Source of the DNA: Desulfotignum sp.
GTDB lineage: Bacteria > Desulfobacterota > Desulfobacteria > Desulfobacterales > Desulfobacteraceae
Direction of reading: 5' to 3'
DNA: 8,980 bases
Assembly (NCBI GenBank): GCA_021737445.1
Contig: JAIPDY010000127.1
Span: forward strand, 1-8,980
Of the stretch, positions 1 through 6,976 are shown one piece after another. Every line of letters starts with the position of its first letter. The stretch's first letter is position 1. Made by a program: the position numbers and the translations under genes. The notes beneath the pieces are model-generated. The model searched no databases. It was not told the DNA's origin and saw only the letters and a list, made by a program, of their open reading frames with translations.

Positions 1-55
1 CCACCATGAGGAAATCAAGGTAACTCTGGACCATCTCACGGGTTCCGGATGTCAT
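1..55 (-). CDS. 5' end of an unidentified protein gene, cut by the window edge
   Basis: Only about 18 codons are visible, reading MTSGTREMVQSYLDFLMV and open to the window edge, so no family can be named. It is called a gene because of what precedes it on the minus strand: an AGGAG ribosome-binding site (72-76) and a well-spaced promoter (102-130). An in-frame TTG at 61, two codons upstream of the ATG, lies 10 bases from the AGGAG and may be the true start; the ATG at 55 lies 16 bases away, which is long. The gene diverges from the ParA-type ATPase gene, so the two may share control. Confidence 0.45.
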   Translation of the reverse strand, partial: MTSGTREMVQSYLDFLMV

Positions 56-101
56 CGCCAAGGTGTGATATCTCCTGTGGTAAAAGTTGAAACCAGCCTG
101 T

Positions 102-130
102 ATTATCGTTTATTCATGTGATTATTTCAA
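102..130 (-). promoter_or_regulatory. Putative sigma70-type promoter for the leftmost minus-strand gene
   Basis: Read on the minus strand, TTGAAA (130-125) is followed after exactly 17 bases by GATAAT (107-102), matching the consensus at four and five of six positions. Transcription would start near 95, leaving a leader of about 35-40 bases that carries the AGGAG at 72-76. Not tested experimentally. Confidence 0.5.
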
Positions 131-143
131 CATGACAAACGAT
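105..143. repeat. Imperfect inverted repeat, candidate operator between divergent promoters
   Basis: The left arm ATCGTTTATTCATG (105-118) and right arm CATGACAAACGAT (131-143) are inverted copies. The outer ATCGTTT/AAACGAT and inner TCATG/CATGA blocks match exactly, and the short join differs (AT against C). The 12-base spacer contains the -35 of the minus-strand promoter, and the left arm overlaps its -10. Neither predicted transcript includes the repeat, so it more likely works as a protein-binding site on DNA than as an RNA hairpin. It could also be chance in an AT-rich region. Confidence 0.4.
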
Positions 144-148
144 GGGGA

Positions 149-176
149 TTGACCTTTTTTCAAATTGTGCTACAAA
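149..176 (+). promoter_or_regulatory. Putative promoter for the ParA/menaquinone operon
   Basis: TTGACC (149-154) is followed after 16 bases by TACAAA (171-176). The -10 match is only fair. Its end lies nine bases before the ATG of the ATPase gene, so the mRNA leader would be about three bases and the message nearly leaderless. This fits the lack of a recognisable Shine-Dalgarno sequence before that ATG. A different upstream start site remains possible. Confidence 0.4.
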
Positions 177-185
177 TGACAGATT

Positions 186-953
186 ATGGCTACAACATTG
201 ACAATTTCAGGTCAGAAGGGCGGCATCGGCAAGAGCACCATTGCCGTCAATCTTGCCGCTACCCTGGCATTATATGAAAAAAAAGTGCTGCTGATTGACT
301 GTGATCCCCGGGGGTGTGCCACTGAATGGATCAAAGGGAGCAATCCGGGAGATCGTCATGATATATCATCTGTTTTAAACAAGAGGGTCCGATCTGCAGA
401 TGCTGTTGTGAAAACACAACTGGCATGGCTGGATATCCTGCCGGCTGGATTCGGCCTGTTTGAAACCGGTTTGAAACTGTCGAAAACCATTCCCGGCCAG
501 GTTGTTCTCAGAACCCTCATTGAGCAGGATCTTACTGCATCCTATGAATATATCATTATTGATGCCCCATCTTCCTATGGGTTTTTGAGCGTGATGGCCC
601 TGGCAGCCTCAGACTGGCTTATTGTTCCCATCTGTCCCGGCATGACCTCAAAAGCAGACTGCCTATGCCTGTTCCGGCTGATCAACTATATTCGCAAAAC
701 CCACAGCACCTCTTTGAAGATAGGTGGATTTGTTTTTAACCGATGCAACAGCTCAGATGAGATTCAGATATTTTTGAAAGATCAAAACTTGACCCAGATA
801 GCGGATCTGGTGTGCCGGACCTGTATCCCCGAAGATATCCGGGTTGAAAAATCCATCATACAGAAAACCCCCCTGGTTCTGCATGATATAAAAACAGCTG
901 CAGGGAAATCATTTCTTGGGCTTGCAAAAGAAATTGATCTGATATTCAAGTAA
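186..953 (+). CDS. ParA/MinD-family P-loop ATPase (orphan, no ParB partner here)
   Basis: A 255-residue cytoplasmic ATPase of the ParA/Soj/MinD superfamily, whose members switch between ATP dimers and ADP monomers to position DNA, chemosensory arrays or other cargo. Seen in the sequence: a deviant Walker A motif KGGIGKST at residues 11-18, with signature Lys11 and catalytic Lys16; the LLIDCDPRG segment with Asp38 and Asp40; and a Walker B-like IIIDAP at 123-128. Length is normal for a small ParA. The ATG at 186 is supported because the Walker A lies ten residues in, as is usual. No ParB and no parS-like cluster is seen, so a classical partition role is not supported. It heads a run of + strand genes, separated by 12 bases from a small unknown gene and then the menaquinone genes. 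Its cargo is unknown. Confidence 0.9.
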   Translation: MATTLTISGQKGGIGKSTIAVNLAATLALYEKKVLLIDCDPRGCATEWIKGSNPGDRHDISSVLNKRVRSADAVVKTQLAWLDILPAGFGLFETGLKLSKTIPGQVVLRTLIEQDLTASYEYIIIDAPSSYGFLSVMALAASDWLIVPICPGMTSKADCLCLFRLINYIRKTHSTSLKIGGFVFNRCNSSDEIQIFLKDQNLTQIADLVCRTCIPEDIRVEKSIIQKTPLVLHDIKTAAGKSFLGLAKEIDLIFK

Positions 954-965
954 AAGAGGCCTTTT

Positions 966-1364
966 ATGAAACTGACAGATCCACAATCAATTCAGGAAAG
1001 TGAAAGGGAACTTATAGATACCATCAATGCAGAGATTGACTGGGATGTCATAAAACTGCTGCTGATGGAAAAACAGGTGTTAAACCTGAAGAACCAGGTG
1101 GATTATAAAAGCGGAGACCTGGTGGTTTATGACAACCAGATCGCCTATAAGCTTGATTTTGAGATCAAATTGCCTATGTCGGTTATTTTCAGCCGTCAGG
1201 GAGAATGTTTGAATATATCCACCTGCCATGACGATGAAACACCGGAAAAAAAACAGCTCCATGACATGGCTGACCTGAAGGAAAAAAGCAGCGAAAAAGT
1301 GGAACAGCTGGCCTCCAACATCGCAAATATGATCAGTGAAATCAACCGGAATGATGCGGTGTGA
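966..1364 (+). CDS. Small uncharacterised protein between ParA-type ATPase and mqnE
   Basis: A 132-residue protein I do not recognise. It has no signal peptide, membrane segment or cysteine metal motif. The N-terminal 35 residues look helical and acidic. A middle part (about 45-85) is rich in beta-prone residues. The C-terminal part from about 90 is highly charged (Lys/Glu/Asp) and probably helical or coiled coil. The start has an AGAGG six bases upstream and lies 12 bases after the ATPase stop, so the two are probably co-transcribed. Its position suggests a partner or adaptor of the ATPase, which is inference. mqnE begins 26 bases downstream with no terminator between. Confidence 0.75.
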   Translation: MKLTDPQSIQESERELIDTINAEIDWDVIKLLLMEKQVLNLKNQVDYKSGDLVVYDNQIAYKLDFEIKLPMSVIFSRQGECLNISTCHDDETPEKKQLHDMADLKEKSSEKVEQLASNIANMISEINRNDAV

Positions 1365-1390
1365 CACAAAAATAAAGATACGAGACATTG

Positions 1391-2494
1391 ATGAACCCAA
1401 CAGTTACAGATAAGCGGCTTGGGCCGATTCTGGCCAAAGTCAGACAAGGTTCCCGTCTTTCAAAAGAAGACGGGATTTGTATTTACCAGACCCAGGATCT
1501 GATCGGCCTGGGAATGATTGCCAACCTGGCAAGATCGGTCCGGCACGGCAAAAAAGCCTATTATGTTTACAACCAGCACCTGAACTATACCAATATCTGT
1601 AAAAACAGGTGCCGGTTCTGTGCCTATGCCAGAGACAGAAAAGAATCCGGGGCTTATGCCTGGTCCATGGAAGAGATTGAACAGTACGTGATGGAAAGAA
1701 TTGATGAACCCGTGGATGAGCTTCACATAGTGGGGGGGCTCAATGAAACCCTGGGGTTTGATTATTTTATCGACCTGCTGAAAACAGTTAAACGGATCCG
1801 GCCGGAGGCCACCATCAAAGCCTTTACCTGTGTGGAAATCGACTATCTGGCCCGGTTGTCGGGCCTGGGCATTGAACAGACCATTTCACTTCTCAAGACT
1901 GCCGGTCTTGAGATGATGCCCGGCGGCGGGGCTGAAGTGCTCAATACCCGGATACATGACCTTCTGTTTCCCAAAAAAATTGACCATACCAGGTGGATCC
2001 AGATTGTAAAGGCGGTTCACAATGCCGGTATCAAGACCAATGCCACCATGCTCTACGGCCATATTGAAACCGTTGAGGAACGGGTGGACCACCTGATAAC
2101 CCTGCGCAATATCCAGGATGAAACAGATGGGTTTTGCGCGTTTATTCCCCTGGCTTTTCATTCTAAGAACACCAGATTGTCCCACCTGCCCCCCACCACG
2201 GCCATGGATGACCTCAAGGCAGTGGCGGCGGCCCGGCTGATGCTCGATAATTTCGATCATATCAAGGCGTACTGGGTTATGATAGGAGAACCTTTGGCCC
2301 AGGTGGCGTTGAGTTTTGGAGCAGATGACCTGGACGGCACCATTATTGAAGAGCAGATCACCCATACGGCCGGTGCCAGGTCTGCCAGGGGCCTGACCCG
2401 GGACCAGATGGAAACCATGATCCGCAGGGCCGGTTTTGAACCGGTTCAGCGGGATTCTTTTTACAATCCTAAACCGGTCCAGGCAGTTGAATAA
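1391..2494 (+). CDS. mqnE: Aminofutalosine synthase MqnE (radical SAM)
   Basis: MqnE joins 3-enolpyruvylbenzoate to the 5'-deoxyadenosyl part of S-adenosylmethionine to give 6-amino-6-deoxyfutalosine (EC 2.5.1.120), the second step of futalosine-route menaquinone synthesis. It shows the radical SAM 4Fe-4S motif CxxxCxxC with Cys70, Cys74 and Cys77, just after YTNI. Other family-typical blocks are VGGLNE (114-119), KAFTCVEID (143-151), PGGGAE (177-182) and the MLYGHIET/QDETDGF region. It is told from its paralogue MqnC by the KAFTCVEID and FIPLAFH blocks. Length, 367 residues, is normal. The ATG at 1391 is preferred; an in-frame TTG at 1388 directly precedes it, and the upstream ribosome-binding signal (GAG near 1382) is weak. 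Its stop overlaps the mqnC start by one base (TAATG). Confidence 0.93.
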   Translation: MNPTVTDKRLGPILAKVRQGSRLSKEDGICIYQTQDLIGLGMIANLARSVRHGKKAYYVYNQHLNYTNICKNRCRFCAYARDRKESGAYAWSMEEIEQYVMERIDEPVDELHIVGGLNETLGFDYFIDLLKTVKRIRPEATIKAFTCVEIDYLARLSGLGIEQTISLLKTAGLEMMPGGGAEVLNTRIHDLLFPKKIDHTRWIQIVKAVHNAGIKTNATMLYGHIETVEERVDHLITLRNIQDETDGFCAFIPLAFHSKNTRLSHLPPTTAMDDLKAVAAARLMLDNFDHIKAYWVMIGEPLAQVALSFGADDLDGTIIEEQITHTAGARSARGLTRDQMETMIRRAGFEPVQRDSFYNPKPVQAVE

Positions 2495-3552
2495 TGAGTC
2501 AATTATCTGAAATCACGGAAAAAATAGAGAACGGCCAGCGCATCGATACGGACCAGGCCCGGGTACTGCTTGAAGAGGCGGACCTGTTGACCCTTGGCGC
2601 GCTTGCCAATGCAAAACGGTATGTTCATCATACTGAATCCATCGTCACTTATGTGGTGGACCGCAATATCAATTACACCAATATCTGTGTGTCAGGGTGC
2701 AGTTTCTGTGCGTTTTTCAAGTCCCCGGGCCAGGCAGCCGGGTATGTGATCACCCATAAGAAACTGTTTGAAAAGATCCGGGAAACCATGAATCTGGGCG
2801 GGACCCAGATTCTGCTACAGGGGGGAATGCACCCGGATCTGGGCCTGGATTTTTATGAAGAGATGCTGGGGAATATCAAGGAAAATTTTGATATTCATAT
2901 CCATGGCTTTTCCCCGCCGGAGATCCATTTTATGGCTCAAAAATTCAAACTGTCAGTGGCACAGACCATTCGCCGCCTTCAGCAGGCAGGGTTGGATTCC
3001 ATTCCCGGCGGGGGGGCGGAAATTTTGTGTGACGAGATCCGCACCCGGGTATCCCCCAACAAATGCAGTGCCGGTGAATGGCTCGAGGTCATGCGCCAGG
3101 CCCATATGGCCGGCATGCGGTCCTCTGCCACAATGATGTTCGGCCACCTGGAAAAAGATATTCATGTGATAAAACACCTGGAGCGCATCCGGCAGCTGCA
3201 AGATGAAACCGGCGGGTTTACCGCATTTATTCCCTGGACCTTTCAACCTGCCAATACCCGGATTCAGGTAGAAAAAAAAACAGGCGTGGAATATCTCAAG
3301 GTGCTGGCCTTAAGCCGCATTTATCTGGATAATGTTGAGAACATTCAGGCGTCCTGGGTGACCCAGGGGGATAAAATCGCCCAGACCGCCCTGTTTTTCG
3401 GGGCCAACGACATGGGGTCCACCATGATCGAGGAAAATGTGGTGGCAGCGGCCGGGGTGGATTTCATGCTCCCGGTCAAAGAACTGCGGCGCCTCATTAC
3501 CACAGCCGGGTTCGCCCCTTGTCAGCGGGACTGCTTTTACCATCTTTTATGA
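2494..3552 (+). CDS. mqnC: Cyclic dehypoxanthinylfutalosine synthase MqnC (radical SAM)
   Basis: MqnC closes the spiro-ring of dehypoxanthinylfutalosine by radical chemistry (EC 1.21.98.1), after MqnB has removed the base. The CxxxCxxC cluster motif is Cys65, Cys69 and Cys72. Family-typical blocks follow: QGGMHPDLG (109-117), IHGFSPPEI (136-144), PGGGAEIL (171-178), MMFGHLE, and QDETGGFTAFIPWTFQP, which separates MqnC from MqnE. Length, 352 residues, is typical. The start is fixed by the TAATG overlap with mqnE; the ribosome-binding site is weak, so translation probably depends on reinitiation. An A9 tract lies at 3272-3280 in an intact frame. The mqnC stop overlaps the next start (ATGA). mqnE and mqnC are ancient paralogues lying in tandem. 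Confidence 0.93.
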   Translation: MSQLSEITEKIENGQRIDTDQARVLLEEADLLTLGALANAKRYVHHTESIVTYVVDRNINYTNICVSGCSFCAFFKSPGQAAGYVITHKKLFEKIRETMNLGGTQILLQGGMHPDLGLDFYEEMLGNIKENFDIHIHGFSPPEIHFMAQKFKLSVAQTIRRLQQAGLDSIPGGGAEILCDEIRTRVSPNKCSAGEWLEVMRQAHMAGMRSSATMMFGHLEKDIHVIKHLERIRQLQDETGGFTAFIPWTFQPANTRIQVEKKTGVEYLKVLALSRIYLDNVENIQASWVTQGDKIAQTALFFGANDMGSTMIEENVVAAAGVDFMLPVKELRRLITTAGFAPCQRDCFYHLL

Positions 3553-4742
3553 ATGCGACGTCTGATGCAGGTATCAGGTTTATCCGGCATGCTGGTGAAC
3601 CAGCTGTTTTCAAGGCCGGGTGGGTGATCAAAGATCCTGAAACCATCCTGGAAAATGCCGGACTTGCTGTTGCAGGCGGGAAAATTTTAGAGGTGCTCAA
3701 ACATGTTCCCGAAGATCGGCCGGTGGTGGTGGACTGCGGGCCCGGTATCCTCATGCCGCCTTTGGTTAACGCCCATCTTCACCTGGAATTGTCCGCCCTG
3801 AAAAACCGGCTGCCCCTGGGCAAAGGGTTTGCACCCTGGGTAGCGGCCCTGCTAAGAGAAAGAGACAGCGCAGGAACACAGGTTCTGGTCCGGGCCGCCC
3901 GGGCCGCAGTCCGGTCCCTGCCGGACCTGGGGGTGGGCCTGGCAGGGGAGGTGTCCACTCTGGGGATCACACGGTCTTTGTTGTCAAATGAAGGCATCGC
4001 CGGTGTCTGGTTCAGAGAATATCTGGGAGACGGCCATGATATCCCGGACCTGGACCCAAGATCTTTTCTGTCTGTTTCCGCAGCCGGTCATGCCCCCCAT
4101 ACCACCTCCCCGGACCGGTTGATATCACTGAAACACCAAACCCGTGCCGCCGGCCTTCCTTTCTCCATCCACGTGGCAGAATCAGATCTGGAAACCGATT
4201 TTATCGCCGGTATTGACAGCGGGTGGAATGATTTTCTGGCTGCCAGAGGCATTGATGCCAGCTTTTGGCCTGTGGGGGGGAAAACACCGGTGGGCTATCT
4301 GAATGCGCTGGGTGTGCTGGGCCCGGATACGCTGGGGGTGCACCTGCTCCAGGTCACTGAAAAGGACCTGGATATTCTGGCTGATACAAAAACCTTTTTG
4401 TGCCTGTGCCCCAGGAGCAACCAGAACCTTCACTGCCGGCTGCCGGATATCAGGATGATGCTGAAAAAAAAGCTGACCCCGGCTCTGGGCACCGACAGCC
4501 TTGCCTCCTGTGAGTCGCTTTCAATTTTTGATGAAATGGCGTTTATCCGCCGGCATTATCCAGGCATTGCGCCGGCTGATATCCTGGCCATGGCCACAAA
4601 AAACGGGGCATCTGCTCTGGGATTGGGACTGCATTACGGCACCCTGGATCCGGGCAGGCAGTCAAATTTTATTTACCTGGATACCGGGACCGTCTCCCGG
4701 GCGGATATATTGGAAAAGGTGACATCCTATGGAACCGGTTAA
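3549..4742 (+). CDS. mqnX: Amidohydrolase, probable aminodeoxyfutalosine deaminase
   Basis: An amidohydrolase-superfamily metal hydrolase of 397 residues, probably deaminating 6-amino-6-deoxyfutalosine to futalosine (EC 3.5.4.40; named mqnX or mqnF). The TIM-barrel metal ligands are all visible: HLH at His76 and His78 in NAHLHLE, His208 in HVAES, His265 in GVHLL, and Asp316 in LGTDSL. This is the pattern of the chlorohydrolase/adenosine deaminase-like branch. The substrate is inferred from its place between mqnC and mqnA; sequence alone would also allow another aromatic or purine deaminase. The start chosen is the ATG at 3549, which overlaps the mqnC stop as ATGA. A longer frame from a TTG at 3519 would add ten residues, but it overlaps mqnC by 34 bases and is less likely. 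The 3' end overlaps mqnA by 14 bases. Confidence 0.82.
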   Translation: MNATSDAGIRFIRHAGEPAVFKAGWVIKDPETILENAGLAVAGGKILEVLKHVPEDRPVVVDCGPGILMPPLVNAHLHLELSALKNRLPLGKGFAPWVAALLRERDSAGTQVLVRAARAAVRSLPDLGVGLAGEVSTLGITRSLLSNEGIAGVWFREYLGDGHDIPDLDPRSFLSVSAAGHAPHTTSPDRLISLKHQTRAAGLPFSIHVAESDLETDFIAGIDSGWNDFLAARGIDASFWPVGGKTPVGYLNALGVLGPDTLGVHLLQVTEKDLDILADTKTFLCLCPRSNQNLHCRLPDIRMMLKKKLTPALGTDSLASCESLSIFDEMAFIRRHYPGIAPADILAMATKNGASALGLGLHYGTLDPGRQSNFIYLDTGTVSRADILEKVTSYGTG

Positions 4743-5586
4743 GCTTCGTATGGGAAGAATCAGTTATATCAATGCATCTCCGGTGTACTACGGCCTGGAC
4801 CACGGCCTGGCACCCCCATGGCTCACCCTGGTGACAGATGTGCCCGCAGCACTCAACCGGCTGATTACCCGGGGCCGTATTGATCTGGGCCCCATATCCG
4901 CGGCCCATTATGCCATGAACTGCCGGGATTTGCTGTTGCTGCCGGATCTGTCCATTTCCTGCCACGGTCCGGTAATGAGTGTGCTGTGCGCCTCTGATCT
5001 CCCCCTGGATGAACTGACCGGAAAAACAGTGATGTTTTCAGAAGAATCAGCCACGGCAGCCGCGTTTTTAAAGATGATCTTTGCCCGGCAGAAGGTGTAT
5101 CCGGATTTCAAGACCGGTTCAGTAGGGGATATCAACACGATTCCTGCGGGTGTGGATGCGGTTTTGGTCATCGGGGATGCGGCCCTGACACAGCCCTGGC
5201 TTCAGCGGTTTTCCCACTGTTTTGACCTGGGACAGATCTGGTATGAGATGACCGGAATGCCGTTTGTGTTTGCGGTGTGGGTGGTACGGCGCGACGTTGC
5301 CGCAGCCTGTCCTGAAACGGTCGCCCGGGCACTGGATCTGCTGAAAGCCAGCCGGAAGGCAGGGTATTCCAACCTGGATGAGGTCATTGCCGCTGGTATG
5401 AAAAAACTCAATCTTTCGCGTTCGCTTGTCACACAATATTATGACCGGCTGTATTGTGACCTGGATTCTGCAAAGATAGATGCCATGGCCCGGTTCTTTG
5501 AGGCCCTGTACCAGCAGAAAATTCTGGCATCCCGGGTGGAGATATCATTTTTTAAAAACAGTGGTGGTCGGGATGAGAGGATTTGA
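4729..5586 (+). CDS. mqnA: Chorismate dehydratase MqnA
   Basis: MqnA dehydrates chorismate to 3-enolpyruvylbenzoate (EC 4.2.1.151), the entry step of the futalosine route. It has a periplasmic-binding-protein-like fold but is cytoplasmic, and no signal peptide is seen. Family blocks: GRISYINASPV (9-19), GPISAAHYA (54-62), CHGPVMSVL (78-86), VIGDAAL (147-153), DLGQIWYEMTGMPFVFAVW (166-184). The start at 4729 has AAGGTG seven bases upstream, inside mqnX; an ATG at 4750 is a weaker alternative. At 285 residues the length is normal. The core seems to end at EISFF, followed by a tail KNSGGRDERI. The last six codons and the stop lie inside the oppositely oriented tRNA-Pro gene, and the TGA is the complement of T-loop bases 55-57. 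No terminator is seen before the tRNA, so antisense read-through is possible. Confidence 0.93.
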   Translation: MEPVKLRMGRISYINASPVYYGLDHGLAPPWLTLVTDVPAALNRLITRGRIDLGPISAAHYAMNCRDLLLLPDLSISCHGPVMSVLCASDLPLDELTGKTVMFSEESATAAAFLKMIFARQKVYPDFKTGSVGDINTIPAGVDAVLVIGDAALTQPWLQRFSHCFDLGQIWYEMTGMPFVFAVWVVRRDVAAACPETVARALDLLKASRKAGYSNLDEVIAAGMKKLNLSRSLVTQYYDRLYCDLDSAKIDAMARFFEALYQQKILASRVEISFFKNSGGRDERI

Positions 5587-5641
5587 ACCTCCGACCCCAG
5601 CGTCCCGAACGCTGTGCTCTACCAGACTGAGCCACATCCCG
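5565..5641 (-). tRNA. tRNA-Pro, anticodon CGG
   Basis: Read on the minus strand, all four arms fold. The acceptor is CGGGATG (5641-5635) with CATCCCG. The D-stem is GCTC/GAGC. The anticodon stem CAGCG/CGCTG carries the loop TTCGGGA, giving anticodon CGG. The T-stem is GGAGG/CCTCT (one G-T pair) with loop TTCAAAT. The discriminator is A73 with an encoded CCA, and pair C1-G72 fits bacterial proline tRNAs. Total 77 bases. It follows purA on the same strand with its own putative promoter, and converges on the end of mqnA, overlapping it by 22 bases. No clear Rho-independent terminator is seen downstream. Confidence 0.97.
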
Positions 5642-5659
5642 ACTTTTGAAAACCTGTTT

Positions 5660-5688
5660 TAGATATCTTAAAAACCCATAAAAGTCAA
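5660..5688 (-). promoter_or_regulatory. Putative promoter of tRNA-Pro
   Basis: On the minus strand TTGACT (5688-5683) is followed after 17 bases by TATCTA (5665-5660). The -35 is close to consensus and the -10 only moderate. Transcription would start about 12 bases before the tRNA. The promoter begins two bases beyond the purA stop, so the tRNA can be expressed independently of purA. Confidence 0.5.
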
Positions 5689-5689
5689 A

Positions 5690-6976
5690 TCATAAAACAG
5701 CCTGTTTGATAATGGTTGATTCCCGGCCCGGACCCACGGAGATGATTTTGACCGGAACACCTGACAGCCCCGTGATTCTTTCAAGGTAGTTTCTGGCTTG
5801 ATCCGGCAGATCTGCATAATCGGTGATGCCTGATATGTTTTGTTTCCAGCCGGGATGGGTTTCATACACCGGGGTGCAGTGTGCCAGGGTCTTTATGTCT
5901 GCGGGAAAATCATGGAGAGTGCTTCCGTTGTACCGGTAGGCGGTACAGATTTTGATCTCATCCATGTCATCCAGGACATCCAGTTTTGTGATGGCAAGGC
6001 TGGTGAGGCTGTTAAGCCGGGCAGCGTTTCTGATCATCACCATATCCAGCCACCCGCACCGCCTTTTTCTGCCGGTGGTGGCACCGAATTCAGCCCCGGT
6101 TTTCTGGAGAATTTGCCCTGTGTCATCAAACAGCTCCGTGGGGAAGGGTCCTTCTCCCACACGGGTGGTATAGGCTTTGACAATGCCGATGATCTCCTTT
6201 AAAAGCCCCGGACCCACCCCGGAGCCGCCGGCGGCATTGCCTGCCACAGTGGAAGATGAGGTCACAAACGGGTAGGTACCGTGTTCAATGTCCAGATGGG
6301 TTCCCTGTGCCCCTTCAAACAGCAGGGTTCTGCCGTTGCTGCTGCCCTGATGTAAAACCACTGAAACATCGGCAATATAGGGCAAAAGCCGGTCTCTGAG
6401 GGCCAGTACATCGCTGATCACCTGATCCGGGTCCAGGGGAGATGTTTTAAAATAGTGTTCCAGGTAAAAATTTTTTTCTTCCAGGATGGCAGTTATTTTC
6501 TCCTTGAGCAGATCTATATCCATCAGATCGCAAAACCGGATTCCCCTGCGGGTGGCCTTGTCTTCATAGCAGGGACCGATGCCTCTGCCGGTGGTGCCGA
6601 TTTTTTTGTCCCCTTTTTTTGCTTCTCTGGCTTTGTCGATCGCCTTGTGATAGGGCATGATCAGGTGTGCCCGGTTGCTGATTTTCAGCATCTGTGGTGA
6701 TACATCAATATGATTGGAGACAAGATAGTCGATCTCTTGTGTCAGCACACAGGGGTCCACCACCACACCATTGCCGATAAAGCATTTTTTCTGCTGGATA
6801 ATACCGGACGGGATCAGGTGGCTGATGATGGTTTTACCATTGACCACCATGGTGTGGCCGGCATTGTTGCCGCCCTGGAAACGGACCACATAATCTGCAT
6901 GTTCACTGAGCAGGTCCACGATTTTTCCTTTTCCCTCATCCCCCCACTGGGTACCGACGATCACTGTATTTAGCAC
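5690..6976 (-). CDS. purA: Adenylosuccinate synthetase PurA
   Basis: PurA makes adenylosuccinate from IMP, aspartate and GTP (EC 6.3.4.4), the committed step to AMP. The sequence shows the N-terminal WGDEGKGK block with catalytic Asp13, GGNNAGHT with catalytic His41, the IMP-binding GTTGRGIGPCYEDK block, FEGAQGTHLD, TSSSTVAGNAAGGSGVGP, TTGRKRRCGWLD, and the nucleotide-base motif TKLDVLD. At 428 residues it is full length. The start is a GTG at 6976 with AAAGGAG six bases upstream; family alignment from MLNTVIVGTQWGDEGKGK supports it. The GTG shares its first G with the stop of tadA (TAGTG), so the two genes are one transcription unit and probably translationally coupled. Confidence 0.97.
   Translation of the reverse strand: MLNTVIVGTQWGDEGKGKIVDLLSEHADYVVRFQGGNNAGHTMVVNGKTIISHLIPSGIIQQKKCFIGNGVVVDPCVLTQEIDYLVSNHIDVSPQMLKISNRAHLIMPYHKAIDKAREAKKGDKKIGTTGRGIGPCYEDKATRRGIRFCDLMDIDLLKEKITAILEEKNFYLEHYFKTSPLDPDQVISDVLALRDRLLPYIADVSVVLHQGSSNGRTLLFEGAQGTHLDIEHGTYPFVTSSSTVAGNAAGGSGVGPGLLKEIIGIVKAYTTRVGEGPFPTELFDDTGQILQKTGAEFGATTGRKRRCGWLDMVMIRNAARLNSLTSLAITKLDVLDDMDEIKICTAYRYNGSTLHDFPADIKTLAHCTPVYETHPGWKQNISGITDYADLPDQARNYLERITGLSGVPVKIISVGPGRESTIIKQAVL

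Noticed and set aside
1886..2365. Long minus-strand frame inside mqnE
   Set aside because: It is a shadow of the well-conserved mqnE frame, with no ribosome-binding site and no recognisable protein content.
3272..3280. A9 tract in mqnC as a possible phase-variation site
   Set aside because: The frame is intact, the tract encodes ordinary Glu-Lys-Lys, and housekeeping menaquinone genes are unlikely phase-variable loci; single-sequence data cannot show variation.
3519..3548. TTG start ten codons upstream for mqnX
   Set aside because: It would overlap mqnC by 34 bases; the ATG at 3549 in an ATGA overlap fits the coupled layout better.
4461..4475. A AAA AAG slippery heptamer in the correct phase in mqnX
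   Set aside because: A -1 shift would meet a stop about 13 codons later and gives no sensible product; no clear stimulatory hairpin or upstream Shine-Dalgarno was found.
5480..5662. Open frame across tRNA-Pro on the + strand (MRGFEPPTPASRTLCS-type peptide)
   Set aside because: This peptide is the familiar translation of the antisense of a tRNA gene; it overlaps mqnA and has no ribosome-binding site of its own.
5661..5668. AGATATCT palindrome downstream of mqnA as a terminator
   Set aside because: It is short, AT-rich and without a following T-run on the + strand; it overlaps the tRNA-Pro -10 and is probably just promoter sequence.
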